Origin: Legionella steigerwaltii
GTDB taxonomy: Bacteria > Pseudomonadota > Gammaproteobacteria > Legionellales > Legionellaceae
Assembly (NCBI RefSeq): GCF_001468065.1
Contig: NZ_LNYZ01000038.1
Coordinates: forward strand, 201,640 to 265,639
DNA: 64,000 nucleotides
Reading direction: 5' to 3'
Within the stretch, counting starts at the first letter, position 1. Every line of letters starts with the position of its first letter. A program made the position numbers and the translations under genes. Positions 26,176-35,482 of this stretch are shown here, in pieces. The notes beneath the pieces are model-generated. The model saw nothing but the letters and a program-made list of their open reading frames with translations, ran no database searches and had not been told where the DNA came from.

Positions 26176-26217
26176 ATTATACCGAGTTAAAAAAACCCAA
26201 TTGTATATAAAATGTAC
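26176..26217 (-). promoter_or_regulatory. Two-component box promoter A
   Basis: Minus strand: GTACATTTTATATACAATTG (26217-26198), then 16 bases, then TATAAT (26181-26176). It faces the gene at 25234-26115. The same box and spacing occur at 27587-27628 and 28600-28641. There is no -35 hexamer; the box occupies that place, as expected for an activator-dependent promoter. Confidence 0.8.
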
Positions 26218-26227
26218 ATTTATTGGG

Positions 26228-27553
26228 TTACTCGTTTTTTTGACTTAAAACATCGAGTACATAGTCCCAAATTTTACCTGCTACATTAATTCCTTTCCCA
26301 TCAGACGGATTGAGATGTAATTCAATGTAAGGGAAACTATTATTTTCAATAATTCCAAATTGTTGCTTATGCCATGGAAGAGAAATATCCTGACAAATAA
26401 AATCAAGACCCGTAAGCGGTATATTGAGGATTTTATGTGCTTTTTCCAATAATAGTTTGTTCTCAGGATGTATCAGATCGGTAACATCACTGATTTTTGC
26501 ACCACTACTCATAGTAACTTTTTTTGCAATAAAGATTTGTTGTCCCTTGTTTATTACCGTATTAAGAGCAACTCCCTGGGCTGACAAAATGTTTATCAAG
26601 TTGCTATTTGGAGTAATTTTATATGGATATTTACCATGACCTTCTTTCCACGTAACTTTATTTTTTTTATCAATTAACTCTTGAAGTGTAGTTACACCAT
26701 CGCCAACAATGCTCTCAGGTTGTCTCCTCACACAAGCGATTAATGAATCATTAATAATTAATGACCGATAAACATCCCCAGGTATGTGTTTTTCAACCAG
26801 CACGCGAAAATCAACTTGCTTTACTATGTTTATCGCTTTTTTTAATTCATTTGGAGTTTGAATAGTACATGAAGTGTGAATACTTAGAGATTCAGATAAT
26901 GGCTTAACCACAAGAGGAAATCCCAATGAAATGCCATAGTTGTAGGCTTTTTTGCTGGAAATAAAAACCCTCCCTAAGGGACAGGGAATTTGGCTATCTA
27001 ATAATTTTTTCTTGAGGATCCATTTATTATCATATTTAGTATCCTCATCAAAGCGTGTATTTTTTTGAGAAATAAGAGAGATTGGAGTCTGTATGAAATA
27101 ATATTTTTTCCTATTGTAGACCAACTTAAAATACAGAGTATGCAAGTTAGATTCCTTAAAATTATACAGCTCTAGCCCTCTTTTTTGTGCTTCATCCCAA
27201 AATGCAAGGACACTGTTATTGAATTGTTTCCTATCAATGGTCTGAGTCTTGGTATATAGTTTTAGTTTTTGAAAAATATTAATGACCAACTGATTTAATA
27301 GGTTATTGAATCGTAAAAAATCATGCTCTGATAGGAGAAAGAGTTTAGATAAAAGATAGATAAATGGATTGAATATAAAATAATGGAATAAATTAAAAAA
27401 TTTTCTTCGAAAATGAGAACGTTTTTCGGGATAGCAATGCTCACAATGTTTATTGTCCATATATGCTGTGGGAACCGGTTTTAATGATTTGCAAATGTCA
27501 CGTGAAGATTTGATTTCTTTATGTTCATCAAAATTTTTAACATAAGCGCTCAT
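26228..27553 (-). CDS. ATP-grasp ligase, cyanophycin synthetase/GshAB-like
   Basis: 441 residues. The C-terminal half (about 185-441) is an ATP-grasp domain: FPLVVKPLSESLSIHTSC, VEKHIPGDVYRSLIIND, SIVGDGVTTLQELID (the GDGxxTxxELI element of cyanophycin synthetase), SDVTDLIHPENKLL and a C-terminal metal-binding IIENNSFPYIELH. It should join a carboxylate to an amine using ATP. The N-terminal half has a CEHC motif (about 37-40) and a hydrophobic segment (about 52-73) that may tether it to a membrane. No Mur-ligase half is present, so it is not a full cyanophycin synthetase. GGAG precedes the ATG. Its promoter carries the shared box. Confidence 0.78.
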   Translation of the reverse strand: MSAYVKNFDEHKEIKSSRDICKSLKPVPTAYMDNKHCEHCYPEKRSHFRRKFFNLFHYFIFNPFIYLLSKLFLLSEHDFLRFNNLLNQLVINIFQKLKLYTKTQTIDRKQFNNSVLAFWDEAQKRGLELYNFKESNLHTLYFKLVYNRKKYYFIQTPISLISQKNTRFDEDTKYDNKWILKKKLLDSQIPCPLGRVFISSKKAYNYGISLGFPLVVKPLSESLSIHTSCTIQTPNELKKAINIVKQVDFRVLVEKHIPGDVYRSLIINDSLIACVRRQPESIVGDGVTTLQELIDKKNKVTWKEGHGKYPYKITPNSNLINILSAQGVALNTVINKGQQIFIAKKVTMSSGAKISDVTDLIHPENKLLLEKAHKILNIPLTGLDFICQDISLPWHKQQFGIIENNSFPYIELHLNPSDGKGINVAGKIWDYVLDVLSQKNE

Positions 27554-27586
27554 AATTTATCTCCACAGATTCGCCCATTAGCTATC

Positions 27587-27628
27587 ATTATATCGAGTTA
27601 AAACAGATCAATTGTATATAAAATGTAC
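27587..27628 (-). promoter_or_regulatory. Two-component box promoter B
   Basis: Minus strand: GTACATTTTATATACAATTG (27628-27609), 16 bases, TATAAT (27592-27587), facing the ATP-grasp gene. The box is identical to box A. It lies between the divergent ATP-grasp and response-regulator genes, so it may also affect the regulator gene 117 bases away. Confidence 0.8.
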
Positions 27629-27744
27629 GGATGCACCGTGTGTTTGCTTACCTACTGATATCTATGTAACACTGAACTTAAAAATCAATTCAGACTAAAT
27701 TTGTTTAGAGAGTTTTCTTATTTAAAGAGGCTTAGACAGAACGA

Positions 27745-28437
27745 ATGAAAGATAAATCAATATTGCTTGTAGAAGATAACGTTAAGTTAGCCAATTACCT
27801 CAAAGAAAGCTTACAAGAAGCAGGTTATGATGTTTCTATTGAAAAACGTGGTGATAGAGCGGTCTATCGCATCATTCGTGAGCAACCGTGCCTAGTAATA
27901 TTAGATATAATGCTTCCTGGCATGAATGGTGATCAAATATGCCATACCATTAGAGATGAGTATTTGGGGAAAATACTCATGCTAACAGCAATTAATGATA
28001 TTGAAAGTGAAGTATCCTCTTTAAATTTAGGAGCAGATGACTACTTAACTAAACCTGTTGCAGACGAGGTTTTGAAAGCAAGAATAGAGGCATTGTTACG
28101 TCGACCCAATTTAGTTAATAATCAAAATCAATTTCAATTTGGCAATTTTTCTATCAATTTTAGTACTAAGAGTGTTCATCTCTTTGATGAAGAAATTTCA
28201 ATAAGTACCAGTGACTTTGAAATGCTTGCTTTGTTGGTTAAGAACCATGATAGGTTGCTAAGTCGAGATAGCATTATGTATGCTCTTTCTGGGCATGAAT
28301 ATGATGGGGTTGATAGAGGTATCGATTTAAAAATATCACGTTTAAGAAAAGCATTGAATGATAATAATAAAAAGCCCTATCGTATAAAAACAATTCATAA
28401 AAAAGGATATGTATTTGTATCAGCGGCTTGGGAATAA
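27745..28437 (+). CDS. OmpR-family response regulator
   Basis: 230 residues. The receiver domain (1-120) has the acidic pair Glu10-Asp11, phospho-acceptor Asp54 (VILDIMLPG), Thr in LTAIND, and Lys in YLTKP. A winged helix follows (130-228), ending YRIKTIHKKGYVFV. All phosphorylation residues are present. It is divergent from the ATP-grasp gene, and a sensor kinase lies 2 kb away at 30504. The shared promoter boxes around it are its most likely targets. Confidence 0.9.
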   Translation: MKDKSILLVEDNVKLANYLKESLQEAGYDVSIEKRGDRAVYRIIREQPCLVILDIMLPGMNGDQICHTIRDEYLGKILMLTAINDIESEVSSLNLGADDYLTKPVADEVLKARIEALLRRPNLVNNQNQFQFGNFSINFSTKSVHLFDEEISISTSDFEMLALLVKNHDRLLSRDSIMYALSGHEYDGVDRGIDLKISRLRKALNDNNKKPYRIKTIHKKGYVFVSAAWE

Positions 28438-28599
28438 ATACTGATCACAGCCACCGATCTTATGTAAGACTTATGAAAAATAGTAAAAAATTCTTTTGCC
28501 TCGACCTTGAGATTTTTCGTCCAGTGATGAAAGCTTCACCAAATATATCGCAAATCTATAATCATTTACCCTCGACAAAAGTATCATTTTAGAACGTTT

Positions 28600-28641
28600 G
28601 TACAATATATATACATTTGAGCTGAGTGTTTTTGATAAAAT
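28600..28641 (+). promoter_or_regulatory. Two-component box promoter C
   Basis: Plus strand: GTACAATATATATACATTTG (28600-28619), 16 bases, TAAAAT (28636-28641), 35 bases before the ankyrin gene. It differs from boxes A and B at a few central positions but keeps GTACA, TATATACA, TTG and the exact spacing. Confidence 0.78.
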
Positions 28642-28676
28642 CAACCTATTATTTTAAGTAATAGTCGAGATGAGCC

Positions 28677-30500
28677 ATGAAAGACGCTGCAATAGAAATC
28701 TTAATATATAAACCAGATCCAGATCATCCACTGCCTGAAAATCAGAGAGGTGTGGTGATAAATCCTCACTTAAAACAACGGTTCAAGCAATTTGTTCCAA
28801 TTGGCGTCTATTTAGAAGGCTCTGATTTGAAGTATTATTTTTTCGATCAGTGTGATAAATCCCCAAAAATCTATAGTAGTTTGGATGAACTCAAACGAGA
28901 CTTACCGGAAGAACTAGACAATATATTTGAGAAGAACCCAAAATTATTTATTATGGGCCATGCTGGTGGTGGCGAATATGGTATGGGTAATTGCCATGGC
29001 CCAAGTGAGCAGTTATATGATGATAATTTTGATAATTTATTACATGGTTTTAAACGAGCATTGCCCGCACATCATGGTGAAGTTTTTGTGACTTTAGAAG
29101 GTTGTAATACAGACAATCAACTTAATGCTGCAGCAAACTCACAGGAAAAAACATTTTTAGAAAGAGTATCAGTGAAACATCCAGAAATCACGTTTGGTGG
29201 AACTGGACCATGGAATGCGCAAGATGTACAGACCGGCTTCCGATCCCTTTCGCCGGCATCCCCTATCACATCGATGGCAGGAAATATTTGGAAGGCTGGA
29301 AACAGTGTTATTTTTCATCATGGTGAATATCAAGTTGCCGTTCGAAAATCTTTATTTGCCTCAACACAAACAGCTAAAGAATTAAAAGTGAACACCATAG
29401 AATATGCACGTGCAATGCTAGGTAAAGACGGTAGCGATGAACTGATAGCAAAAATCGCTTTAAATCGAGATATTCTAAACATTCAAGATTTAAAGAAAAT
29501 TGAGGGTTTTCCAGAATTGCGATTTGAAGGAGAAGATGTTTCAAAGTTTGTTGAACAGGAAAATCAAATATTAGGTAAAGAACAAGAAAATTATTTAACA
29601 CGTGTCCGTCATATCTTAGGTCGGGCGGACCCTATAGAACAACTGACAGATAGAGAGGTACTAGAACTTCTCTTAGGTTTAAAAGAACCTTCTGTATTTA
29701 AAGGTCATGAAGACTTGCTAGAGTCAATTCTAGCTAATAAGGCTTTGTTAAACCTGGCAATGGTAAGTTGTGGAAAAGTCCTTATTGGTGGCCCAAGTAA
29801 TGATAGCGTCATTGCTTTATTATTAAAACATGGCGCTGATATTAATAGTGCTGATAAAAAAGGCATGACGGCTTTGCACTATGCGGTACAGAATTTTTAT
29901 AATTATAGAAAAGAGCCGTTACATCTCATTAAAAAGTTATTAGAGTGTGGTGCTAGTCTTGAAGTGCGAAATGAAAAAGGACAGACTCCTATCGAGACAG
30001 CGCAAGATCATAGCAAAGATGGAAGAGTAACTGCTAGTGATAAGCTTCTCGCATCTTTGAAATCTAGCAATTCGCCACCAACTCCCATAGAACTAAAACA
30101 ATCTGTTAGACAAATATTTCAGATGAGTCAACACAAGGCTGATGAACTACTTTCATTACCTATTGCGAAACGTGAATATAGCAAATGCAGTGAAGGCACT
30201 CTTTATATTCCTGAAGATGTAGTGGAAAAATTGCATGGAATCTTGCAATCTGCAACGGGGAGTAATGAACTATTATCGGCGTTTGAATCAGAGCTTAGTG
30301 TGGTTATCAGCGCTCTTGAAAAAGGCATTGGAACTGGAGAAGCGATTGATGGTGAGGAAGATGAATTTATCCCCAAACGTTTTGAAAATGCAAAACTCCA
30401 GTTAACAGCGGTTATCGACTCACTGGTTGGGATGAAACAAGAGATGGATACTTCAAAAGATGCTACAGTTGAGGACCAACTTCCAAAACTAAAATCTTAA
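28677..30500 (+). CDS. Caspase-like (clan CD type) domain plus ankyrin repeats, candidate effector
   Basis: 607 residues. The N-terminal region (about 1-225) holds KLFIMGHAGGG (His95) and EVFVTLEGCNTD (Cys143). A His-Gly/Ala and a Cys, each after a hydrophobic strand, are the catalytic dyad layout of clan CD peptidases (caspase, C80, C11, CHAT). Residues about 377-447 are two ankyrin repeats (VIALLLKHGADINSADKKGMTALHYAV, LIKKLLECGASLEVRNEKGQTPIETA). The C-terminal region is helical and acidic (DGEEDEF). Ankyrin proteins are frequent Dot/Icm effectors. Peptidase activity is inferred from the motifs alone. Its promoter carries box C, and it converges on the sensor kinase gene. Confidence 0.65.
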   Translation: MKDAAIEILIYKPDPDHPLPENQRGVVINPHLKQRFKQFVPIGVYLEGSDLKYYFFDQCDKSPKIYSSLDELKRDLPEELDNIFEKNPKLFIMGHAGGGEYGMGNCHGPSEQLYDDNFDNLLHGFKRALPAHHGEVFVTLEGCNTDNQLNAAANSQEKTFLERVSVKHPEITFGGTGPWNAQDVQTGFRSLSPASPITSMAGNIWKAGNSVIFHHGEYQVAVRKSLFASTQTAKELKVNTIEYARAMLGKDGSDELIAKIALNRDILNIQDLKKIEGFPELRFEGEDVSKFVEQENQILGKEQENYLTRVRHILGRADPIEQLTDREVLELLLGLKEPSVFKGHEDLLESILANKALLNLAMVSCGKVLIGGPSNDSVIALLLKHGADINSADKKGMTALHYAVQNFYNYRKEPLHLIKKLLECGASLEVRNEKGQTPIETAQDHSKDGRVTASDKLLASLKSSNSPPTPIELKQSVRQIFQMSQHKADELLSLPIAKREYSKCSEGTLYIPEDVVEKLHGILQSATGSNELLSAFESELSVVISALEKGIGTGEAIDGEEDEFIPKRFENAKLQLTAVIDSLVGMKQEMDTSKDATVEDQLPKLKS

Positions 30501-30503
30501 TCA

Positions 30504-32108
30504 TTAGGAATATATTGGAAGTACTATGGTGAATCGAGCACCTTTTAATATCGGTGATTGTGTAGACATGACCTTTCCTCCGTGGAGATTAACAACTTTT
30601 TTAACAATAGCTAATCCTAACCCAATATGTTTATCTCCAATTCCTGCGTCTTCAGCAATTGTATATTCAGAAAAAATGTCATCCGCACCCTCCTCCGGCA
30701 AGCCTGGGCCATCATCGTCTACGTGAAGTAAAATATGACTATTATCCAGCGAAATGGTTAAAGAAATAGTGTGCTCTGCAAATTTCATGGCATTTGTAAT
30801 CAAATTGGTAACAGCGTGTTTTAAAATATTTTCATCTATGTATGCTTTCAAAGAATTTAACTCATTAGAATGAAATGTAATTTCAAATGTTGAGGAAGAA
30901 TAAGACTCTAATAACTTTCTTAACCATACTATTATATCGGTCTCAGACTGTTTTAATTTCAATTCGTTTGCATGCATTTTTGAGTAAATCAAAAAAGTGC
31001 TGACGAGCCGATTCATATCTGCAATATCTTCTTGTATGCTGTTTATCTGTTTATTGAGCAATGCATCTTCAGCGTTTTTCCTTTTGATACTATCCGTCGC
31101 CATTTGTATGGTTGACAAAGGGGTCCTAATTTCATGCGCGACAAACCGGCACAATTGTTTATGTGATTCAATCAGTTCTTTTAATTGCTCACCCATTTGG
31201 ATGATATTCCTATACAGCCCATACAAAACAGAGGTAGCACCTATTTTCCGATGAAAATCAAAGTTCCCTTGACTGAAATTTTTAGTTATCTGATACACCT
31301 TTTTCATATTTCTAACAAAAAGCAATGAAAATAAGGCAATAAGACAAAGGGATATAAAAAAGAAAGTTCCTATAAAATAATACATAACATCGCTGATTCT
31401 TGCCATAACTGGTAGATAGCTTAGTGGGCCAATTTTGAGTATTCCACCACTAAAACTATAATAGAGAATAACAATTTGTGACGAGTTTTTATTGGTTTCA
31501 AATACTAGACGCTTTGTTGATAAAGAATTAATTATATTACCTGGTAAGTATTTACTTTTAGTTTTATAAACATGAAGAGGGAAACCATATATTTTTTCTA
31601 AATGTAATAGTTCATTACTCCAGGTATTTTTTGATTTTGATAATAAATGTTGAACGATTTGTTTTAAAACAGGATTCATATAATTAAAAATAATTTCGCC
31701 AGGATCTGAAAAATTGTAAGCTAATGCATATGGGGTATTACCAATTTTTTTATACGCAGTATGTTCTACAATGACCTCGTTTAGAAATTGATAGGTTGTA
31801 CCTGATAAAAAAATGATTTCACCATTATTTAATTGATTATTCTGCACCAGGGTGAGTTTTAGACTGTCGATTGCTATAAGATGAATAACATTATCTGTTT
31901 TCTTCTTTATTATCGCATCCCAGTTTGATTTCGGGTTATTAATTAACTCTTTTTCTAAACTAATTAAAAGCCCTTGCGAGGTCGTTTTTCCAGCATTAAC
32001 AACTATCTTTGTCTCAACTGACTTTAAATATTTAAAAAATGCCAAAACAAGAATTAAAAAAATCACAAAGAACGCAGTCAAAATTTTAATATAAATATTA
32101 AATTTCAT
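30504..32108 (-). CDS. Sensor histidine kinase
   Basis: 534 residues: TM1 (about 8-26), a periplasmic sensor region (27-240), TM2 (241-266), a HAMP-like linker, HisKA with His325 (FVAHEIRTPLS) and a HATPase domain with the N-box NLITNAMKF, G1 DDDGPGLP and G2 GLGLAIVKK. It is the only full kinase in the window and lies just beyond the ankyrin gene from the OmpR-family regulator, so the two probably form one system. The signal is unknown. The stop is 3 bases from the convergent ankyrin gene stop. Confidence 0.88.
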   Translation of the reverse strand: MKFNIYIKILTAFFVIFLILVLAFFKYLKSVETKIVVNAGKTTSQGLLISLEKELINNPKSNWDAIIKKKTDNVIHLIAIDSLKLTLVQNNQLNNGEIIFLSGTTYQFLNEVIVEHTAYKKIGNTPYALAYNFSDPGEIIFNYMNPVLKQIVQHLLSKSKNTWSNELLHLEKIYGFPLHVYKTKSKYLPGNIINSLSTKRLVFETNKNSSQIVILYYSFSGGILKIGPLSYLPVMARISDVMYYFIGTFFFISLCLIALFSLLFVRNMKKVYQITKNFSQGNFDFHRKIGATSVLYGLYRNIIQMGEQLKELIESHKQLCRFVAHEIRTPLSTIQMATDSIKRKNAEDALLNKQINSIQEDIADMNRLVSTFLIYSKMHANELKLKQSETDIIVWLRKLLESYSSSTFEITFHSNELNSLKAYIDENILKHAVTNLITNAMKFAEHTISLTISLDNSHILLHVDDDGPGLPEEGADDIFSEYTIAEDAGIGDKHIGLGLAIVKKVVNLHGGKVMSTQSPILKGARFTIVLPIYS

Positions 32109-32206
32109 TACTAGGCACTCTAAATAAAAATAATAGATGCCTTTTCACAAGAAAGTACTCTGGATTATCTTTGATAATTTCAATATCTAATTCTGGCATA
32201 ATTATC

Positions 32207-32863
32207 CTACGTTTTGTCTATCTTTATAACTCTTGTAATTAGCCTATTTAAGGCATCCAAATTATCGATATTCGTTATGGCCTCATCAAATAATGATAAA
32301 GTCTCTGGATCGTGTGTTTCTAAATACTTGAATGCTTTTTTTGGACCTTGATAACGCAATTCTTTGAATACAAAATAATCCTCTAGAATTGTGAAGATTG
32401 ACCAAATATGGCGATATTTTCCTTCTAAATCTCTAGTATACGCCCTTGCCAGCATTTTTTGATACCACACTCTACGTGCTGTAATTTCATCAGGAGGGAG
32501 GGACTCAGGCAATATTAAAAAAGCAGAGAGTTTTTTTAATAACTCTGTGCCAAAATGAGCTTTTTCAAGAACAACGATGCCATCTGACATACATAAATGT
32601 TCATCAGAAATTGAATCAAAAGCATTCTCAGGATAAACAAAAATATCATGATAAACTTGATGTGCTTCATCAAAGTGTGCTATTCGTTGCTTATCTCCTT
32701 TTTCCCTAATCCCTGCAACATCATAATCACTGGTTACTGCGAAGTCTCCTCGTGCGCGCGAGCCATATAAAATAATTGTATGGCAATGATGTAAAGATAT
32801 TAATTCATCAACAATGAATTGCAGAACAGCATCATTTTCTAATGATATTTTCTTTTGTGTCAT
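32207..32863 (-). CDS. Nucleotidyltransferase domain protein
   Basis: 218 residues with the signature Gly34-Ser35...Asp46-x-Asp48 (YGSRARGDFAVTSDYDVA) and a helical C-terminal half (about 120-218) of the kind found with HEPN-like or substrate-binding bundles. Substrate unknown. TAAGAAGGTAAGGG precedes the ATG, 4 bases after the cupin stop, so yggU, cupin and this gene form one transcript. Confidence 0.75.
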   Translation of the reverse strand: MTQKKISLENDAVLQFIVDELISLHHCHTIILYGSRARGDFAVTSDYDVAGIREKGDKQRIAHFDEAHQVYHDIFVYPENAFDSISDEHLCMSDGIVVLEKAHFGTELLKKLSAFLILPESLPPDEITARRVWYQKMLARAYTRDLEGKYRHIWSIFTILEDYFVFKELRYQGPKKAFKYLETHDPETLSLFDEAITNIDNLDALNRLITRVIKIDKT

Positions 32864-32867
32864 TCCC

Positions 32868-33170
32868 TTACCTTCTTATTTTGTAACCATAATACCAACG
32901 GCTTCCTGTGGTGGAACTGGTTTGAACCGTATGATCTACTCCTGCTGGAATCAATACTTCTTCTCCAATAGCAGGTTTTAACGTTTTATTGCCCACGGTT
33001 AAAATAACTTCACCTTCAAGCAACATGAATAACTCATCCGTTTCATGCCTAAAATCCTTCCAAATTTGACCTGGGGGATCTTCCCAAAGCTCAAAACTAA
33101 AGCCACGAGAGCGCCAATTGTTCTCAATTATTGTTGTATCCAGCATTTTAGGCTTATTATTTAAAATCAT
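32868..33170 (-). CDS. Cupin domain protein
   Basis: 100 residues forming one cupin barrel: FRHETDELFMLLEGEVILTVG carries the His/Glu metal-binding motif 1, and VLIPAGVDHTVQT carries the motif 2 His. Such small cupins are isomerases, dioxygenases or binding proteins. ATGA overlap with yggU upstream indicates coupling. Confidence 0.82.
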   Translation of the reverse strand: MILNNKPKMLDTTIIENNWRSRGFSFELWEDPPGQIWKDFRHETDELFMLLEGEVILTVGNKTLKPAIGEEVLIPAGVDHTVQTSSTTGSRWYYGYKIRR

Positions 33171-33469
33171 TCTTTAATTTTACACCACTGAAGAGCATCA
33201 ACACCACAACCAATGACTTCAATGATCTTGTGTCGAGACTTAAGGCCTCTCTTTATTTTAATTTGACTTTTAGGGACTTTGAATAAGACAGACAGGTATC
33301 GCACTAATTCCATGTTGGCTTTATCTTCAATAGAAGGTGCCGCGATTTTTATCTTTAGTTCCTCTCCAACAGCACCTACTACTTGATTGCATTTGGCACC
33401 GGGTTGAATAAGCAAACTAAGAATTAATCCATTATCCTTTTGTTTATACCACGGATATAGGTAAATCAT
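33167..33469 (-). CDS. yggU: YggU/DUF167 family protein
   Basis: 100 residues with the DUF167 pattern: LLIQPGAKCNQVVG, LKIKIAAPSIEDKANMELVRYLSVLF and KSQIKIKRGLKSRHKIIEV. The family is widespread, beta-alpha folded and without settled function. It opens the three-gene transcript. A broken copy of its 3' end lies at 25057-25120, with the segment between holding the two-component region. Confidence 0.88.
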   Translation of the reverse strand: MIYLYPWYKQKDNGLILSLLIQPGAKCNQVVGAVGEELKIKIAAPSIEDKANMELVRYLSVLFKVPKSQIKIKRGLKSRHKIIEVIGCGVDALQWCKIKE

Positions 33470-33625
33470 CTTACTGTTCCATTATTTTATCCTGCTTTTA
33501 CTATTCTATTGAGACTCGCTTTTTTATGTATAATATTCTCTTGGTAACTATTTAAAGGGAAGTTTTTTATGTTAAGTAAGACTTATATTTTTCTCGTCAT
33601 TTTTTATGCATTTTAACTTCCAAAA

Positions 33626-34603
33626 ATGAATAATCTACTACCACTTTTCAAATGGGGAACCGATTACCTGGTTTCTAATGGCTACTCAATAGAGCACTCA
33701 CCAGAAATTGTATTGTCAACACCGTGGTCTCATGTGATCCGATTTGCAACATCAACAGAGAATTTTTATTTAAAACAAACACCACCCTCTCTTTTTCTAT
33801 CTAATGAGCCCAAAATCATTCGAGTATTGTCATCCCAATTCCATGCCAATGTGCCCGATATAATTGAAATTAATGAGGATTTACATTGTTTTCTAATGAG
33901 GGATGCGGGTATTTCTTTGCGTCAAACGCTTAAAACCAACTTCAAGCCAAAGCTATTATGCGAAGCAATAAAGCAATATGCCACAATCCAACTCAGCGCA
34001 GAAGAATGTATCGCGACATTTCTCAAACTAGGCGTACCTGATTGGCGATTAAATCAATTACCCTTTCTTTATGATCACATGTTAAAGCAAACTGCTTTTT
34101 TAAAAGCAGAGGGTCTAACGGATAAAGAATTGCAAACATTACACAGTCTAAGTCCGAAATTTTCAGCGCAGTGCAAATTATTAGCAAGCTTTAGGATTCC
34201 TGAAACCATAGGTTATCACGATTTTCATGATAAGAATGTTCTTCTTGATCCAATTACTAAAAGAATGACGTTTGTTGATTGGGGAGAGACCGCGATCATT
34301 CATCCATTTTTTTCGTTACATACCTGTCTAGAACAATCGATTACTCACTATGGAGTAACAGAAGGTGATTCAACATACCAGAAACTTCAAGATGCTTGCC
34401 TCGAAAAATGGTTAGGATTAGCGACAAAGGAACAGCTATCAAGTGCGTTCCTTTTAGCCAAACAAATCCGGCTGTTTTGGAATATACTCGCATCTAATCA
34501 GTTTATGCTAAGTGTTGATCGACAGGCCTACCAAGCCTATTATCCCAATCAGAATAGCCCGATCGCAGGTGGCTTTAAAGCGTTTCTTGAGGGCATGCAT
34601 TAA
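33626..34603 (+). CDS. APH-type phosphotransferase, paralogue of 43121
   Basis: 325 residues of the aminoglycoside-phosphotransferase/choline-kinase fold. The catalytic loop reads YHDFHDKN (normally HGDxHxxN; the first His is kept as YHDF) and the metal Asp lies in FVDWGE. A hinge-type ...HCFLMRDAGISL is shared almost word for word with the protein at 43121-44077. Substrate unknown. It stands alone with about 150 bases upstream. Confidence 0.8.
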   Translation: MNNLLPLFKWGTDYLVSNGYSIEHSPEIVLSTPWSHVIRFATSTENFYLKQTPPSLFLSNEPKIIRVLSSQFHANVPDIIEINEDLHCFLMRDAGISLRQTLKTNFKPKLLCEAIKQYATIQLSAEECIATFLKLGVPDWRLNQLPFLYDHMLKQTAFLKAEGLTDKELQTLHSLSPKFSAQCKLLASFRIPETIGYHDFHDKNVLLDPITKRMTFVDWGETAIIHPFFSLHTCLEQSITHYGVTEGDSTYQKLQDACLEKWLGLATKEQLSSAFLLAKQIRLFWNILASNQFMLSVDRQAYQAYYPNQNSPIAGGFKAFLEGMH

Positions 34604-34710
34604 ACCCAAGGTTTGTTGCTATTAGAATAATCATAATAAGCAAATTATTAGTTCTATAAGTATTCATGATACACTACTGACATGATTTGGCAGCAGTATT
34701 TATTACAATA

Positions 34711-35403
34711 ATGTCTCGAACTGAACGTTTATTTGATTTAATTCAATTACTACGACGTCATCGATTACCCGTGAGCGGCAAAAATCTTTCAGAAGAATTA
34801 GGCGTGAGCCTACGGACTCTTTACCGAGATATAATAACCTTACAATCCTTAGGCGCGCCAATTGAAGGCGAGCCCGGTGTTGGTTATGTGCTTAAATCTG
34901 GTTTTATGTTGCCTCCTTTGATGTTTTCAGATGATGAAATTGAGGCAATGGTGCTAGGGTCACGTTGGGTTGCACAACGAGCGGATACTCAACTTAAAAT
35001 CGCAGCTCAAAATGTGCTTGCAAAAATTTCAGCACTCCTTCCTACTGAATTAAAACACCAACTAGAAACTTCAGGACTCTTAGTTCCCCCAGGAAAATGT
35101 GCCGAAAGTAAGGATAGTGATCTTATTCTCATTCGCAAAGCGATACGTTTAGAACGAAAAATCGAATTAGAATATCAAGATCTCCAAAACAATCATTCGA
35201 CACGAATACTCTGGCCTATTGCGCTCGGCTTTTTTGAGGAAGTTCATCTCATGGTGGGTTGGTGTGAGCTAAGGCAGGACTTCCGTCACTTCAGAACCGA
35301 TAGAATTCTTCAAGTATCCATTAAAGAACAAAAATATTCCGAACGCCGACAATCCCTTTTAAAGAAGTGGCGCACCCTACATAATATTCCCCAATCCTAT
35401 TGA
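34711..35403 (+). CDS. YafY-type HTH-WYL transcriptional regulator
   Basis: 230 residues from ATG 34711; the in-frame TTG at 34687 is unlikely. An N-terminal HTH_11 (SRTERLFDLIQLLRRHRLPVSGKNLSEELGVSLRTLYRDI) is followed by a WYL domain (about 140-225; LELEYQD-like strand, IALGFFEEVHLMVGWCELRQDFRHFRTDRI). WYL domains sense nucleic acids or nucleotides in known regulators. The genes just downstream (VOC, EVE, GyrI-like) are on the same strand and are likely targets. Confidence 0.87.
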   Translation: MSRTERLFDLIQLLRRHRLPVSGKNLSEELGVSLRTLYRDIITLQSLGAPIEGEPGVGYVLKSGFMLPPLMFSDDEIEAMVLGSRWVAQRADTQLKIAAQNVLAKISALLPTELKHQLETSGLLVPPGKCAESKDSDLILIRKAIRLERKIELEYQDLQNNHSTRILWPIALGFFEEVHLMVGWCELRQDFRHFRTDRILQVSIKEQKYSERRQSLLKKWRTLHNIPQSY

Positions 35404-35482
35404 ATGATACTGACAAAAACTGTCATGAGTCTGTTTTATATTCTCCAATGAATTTAACGAAAAATAAAAAACAGGAGAAATC

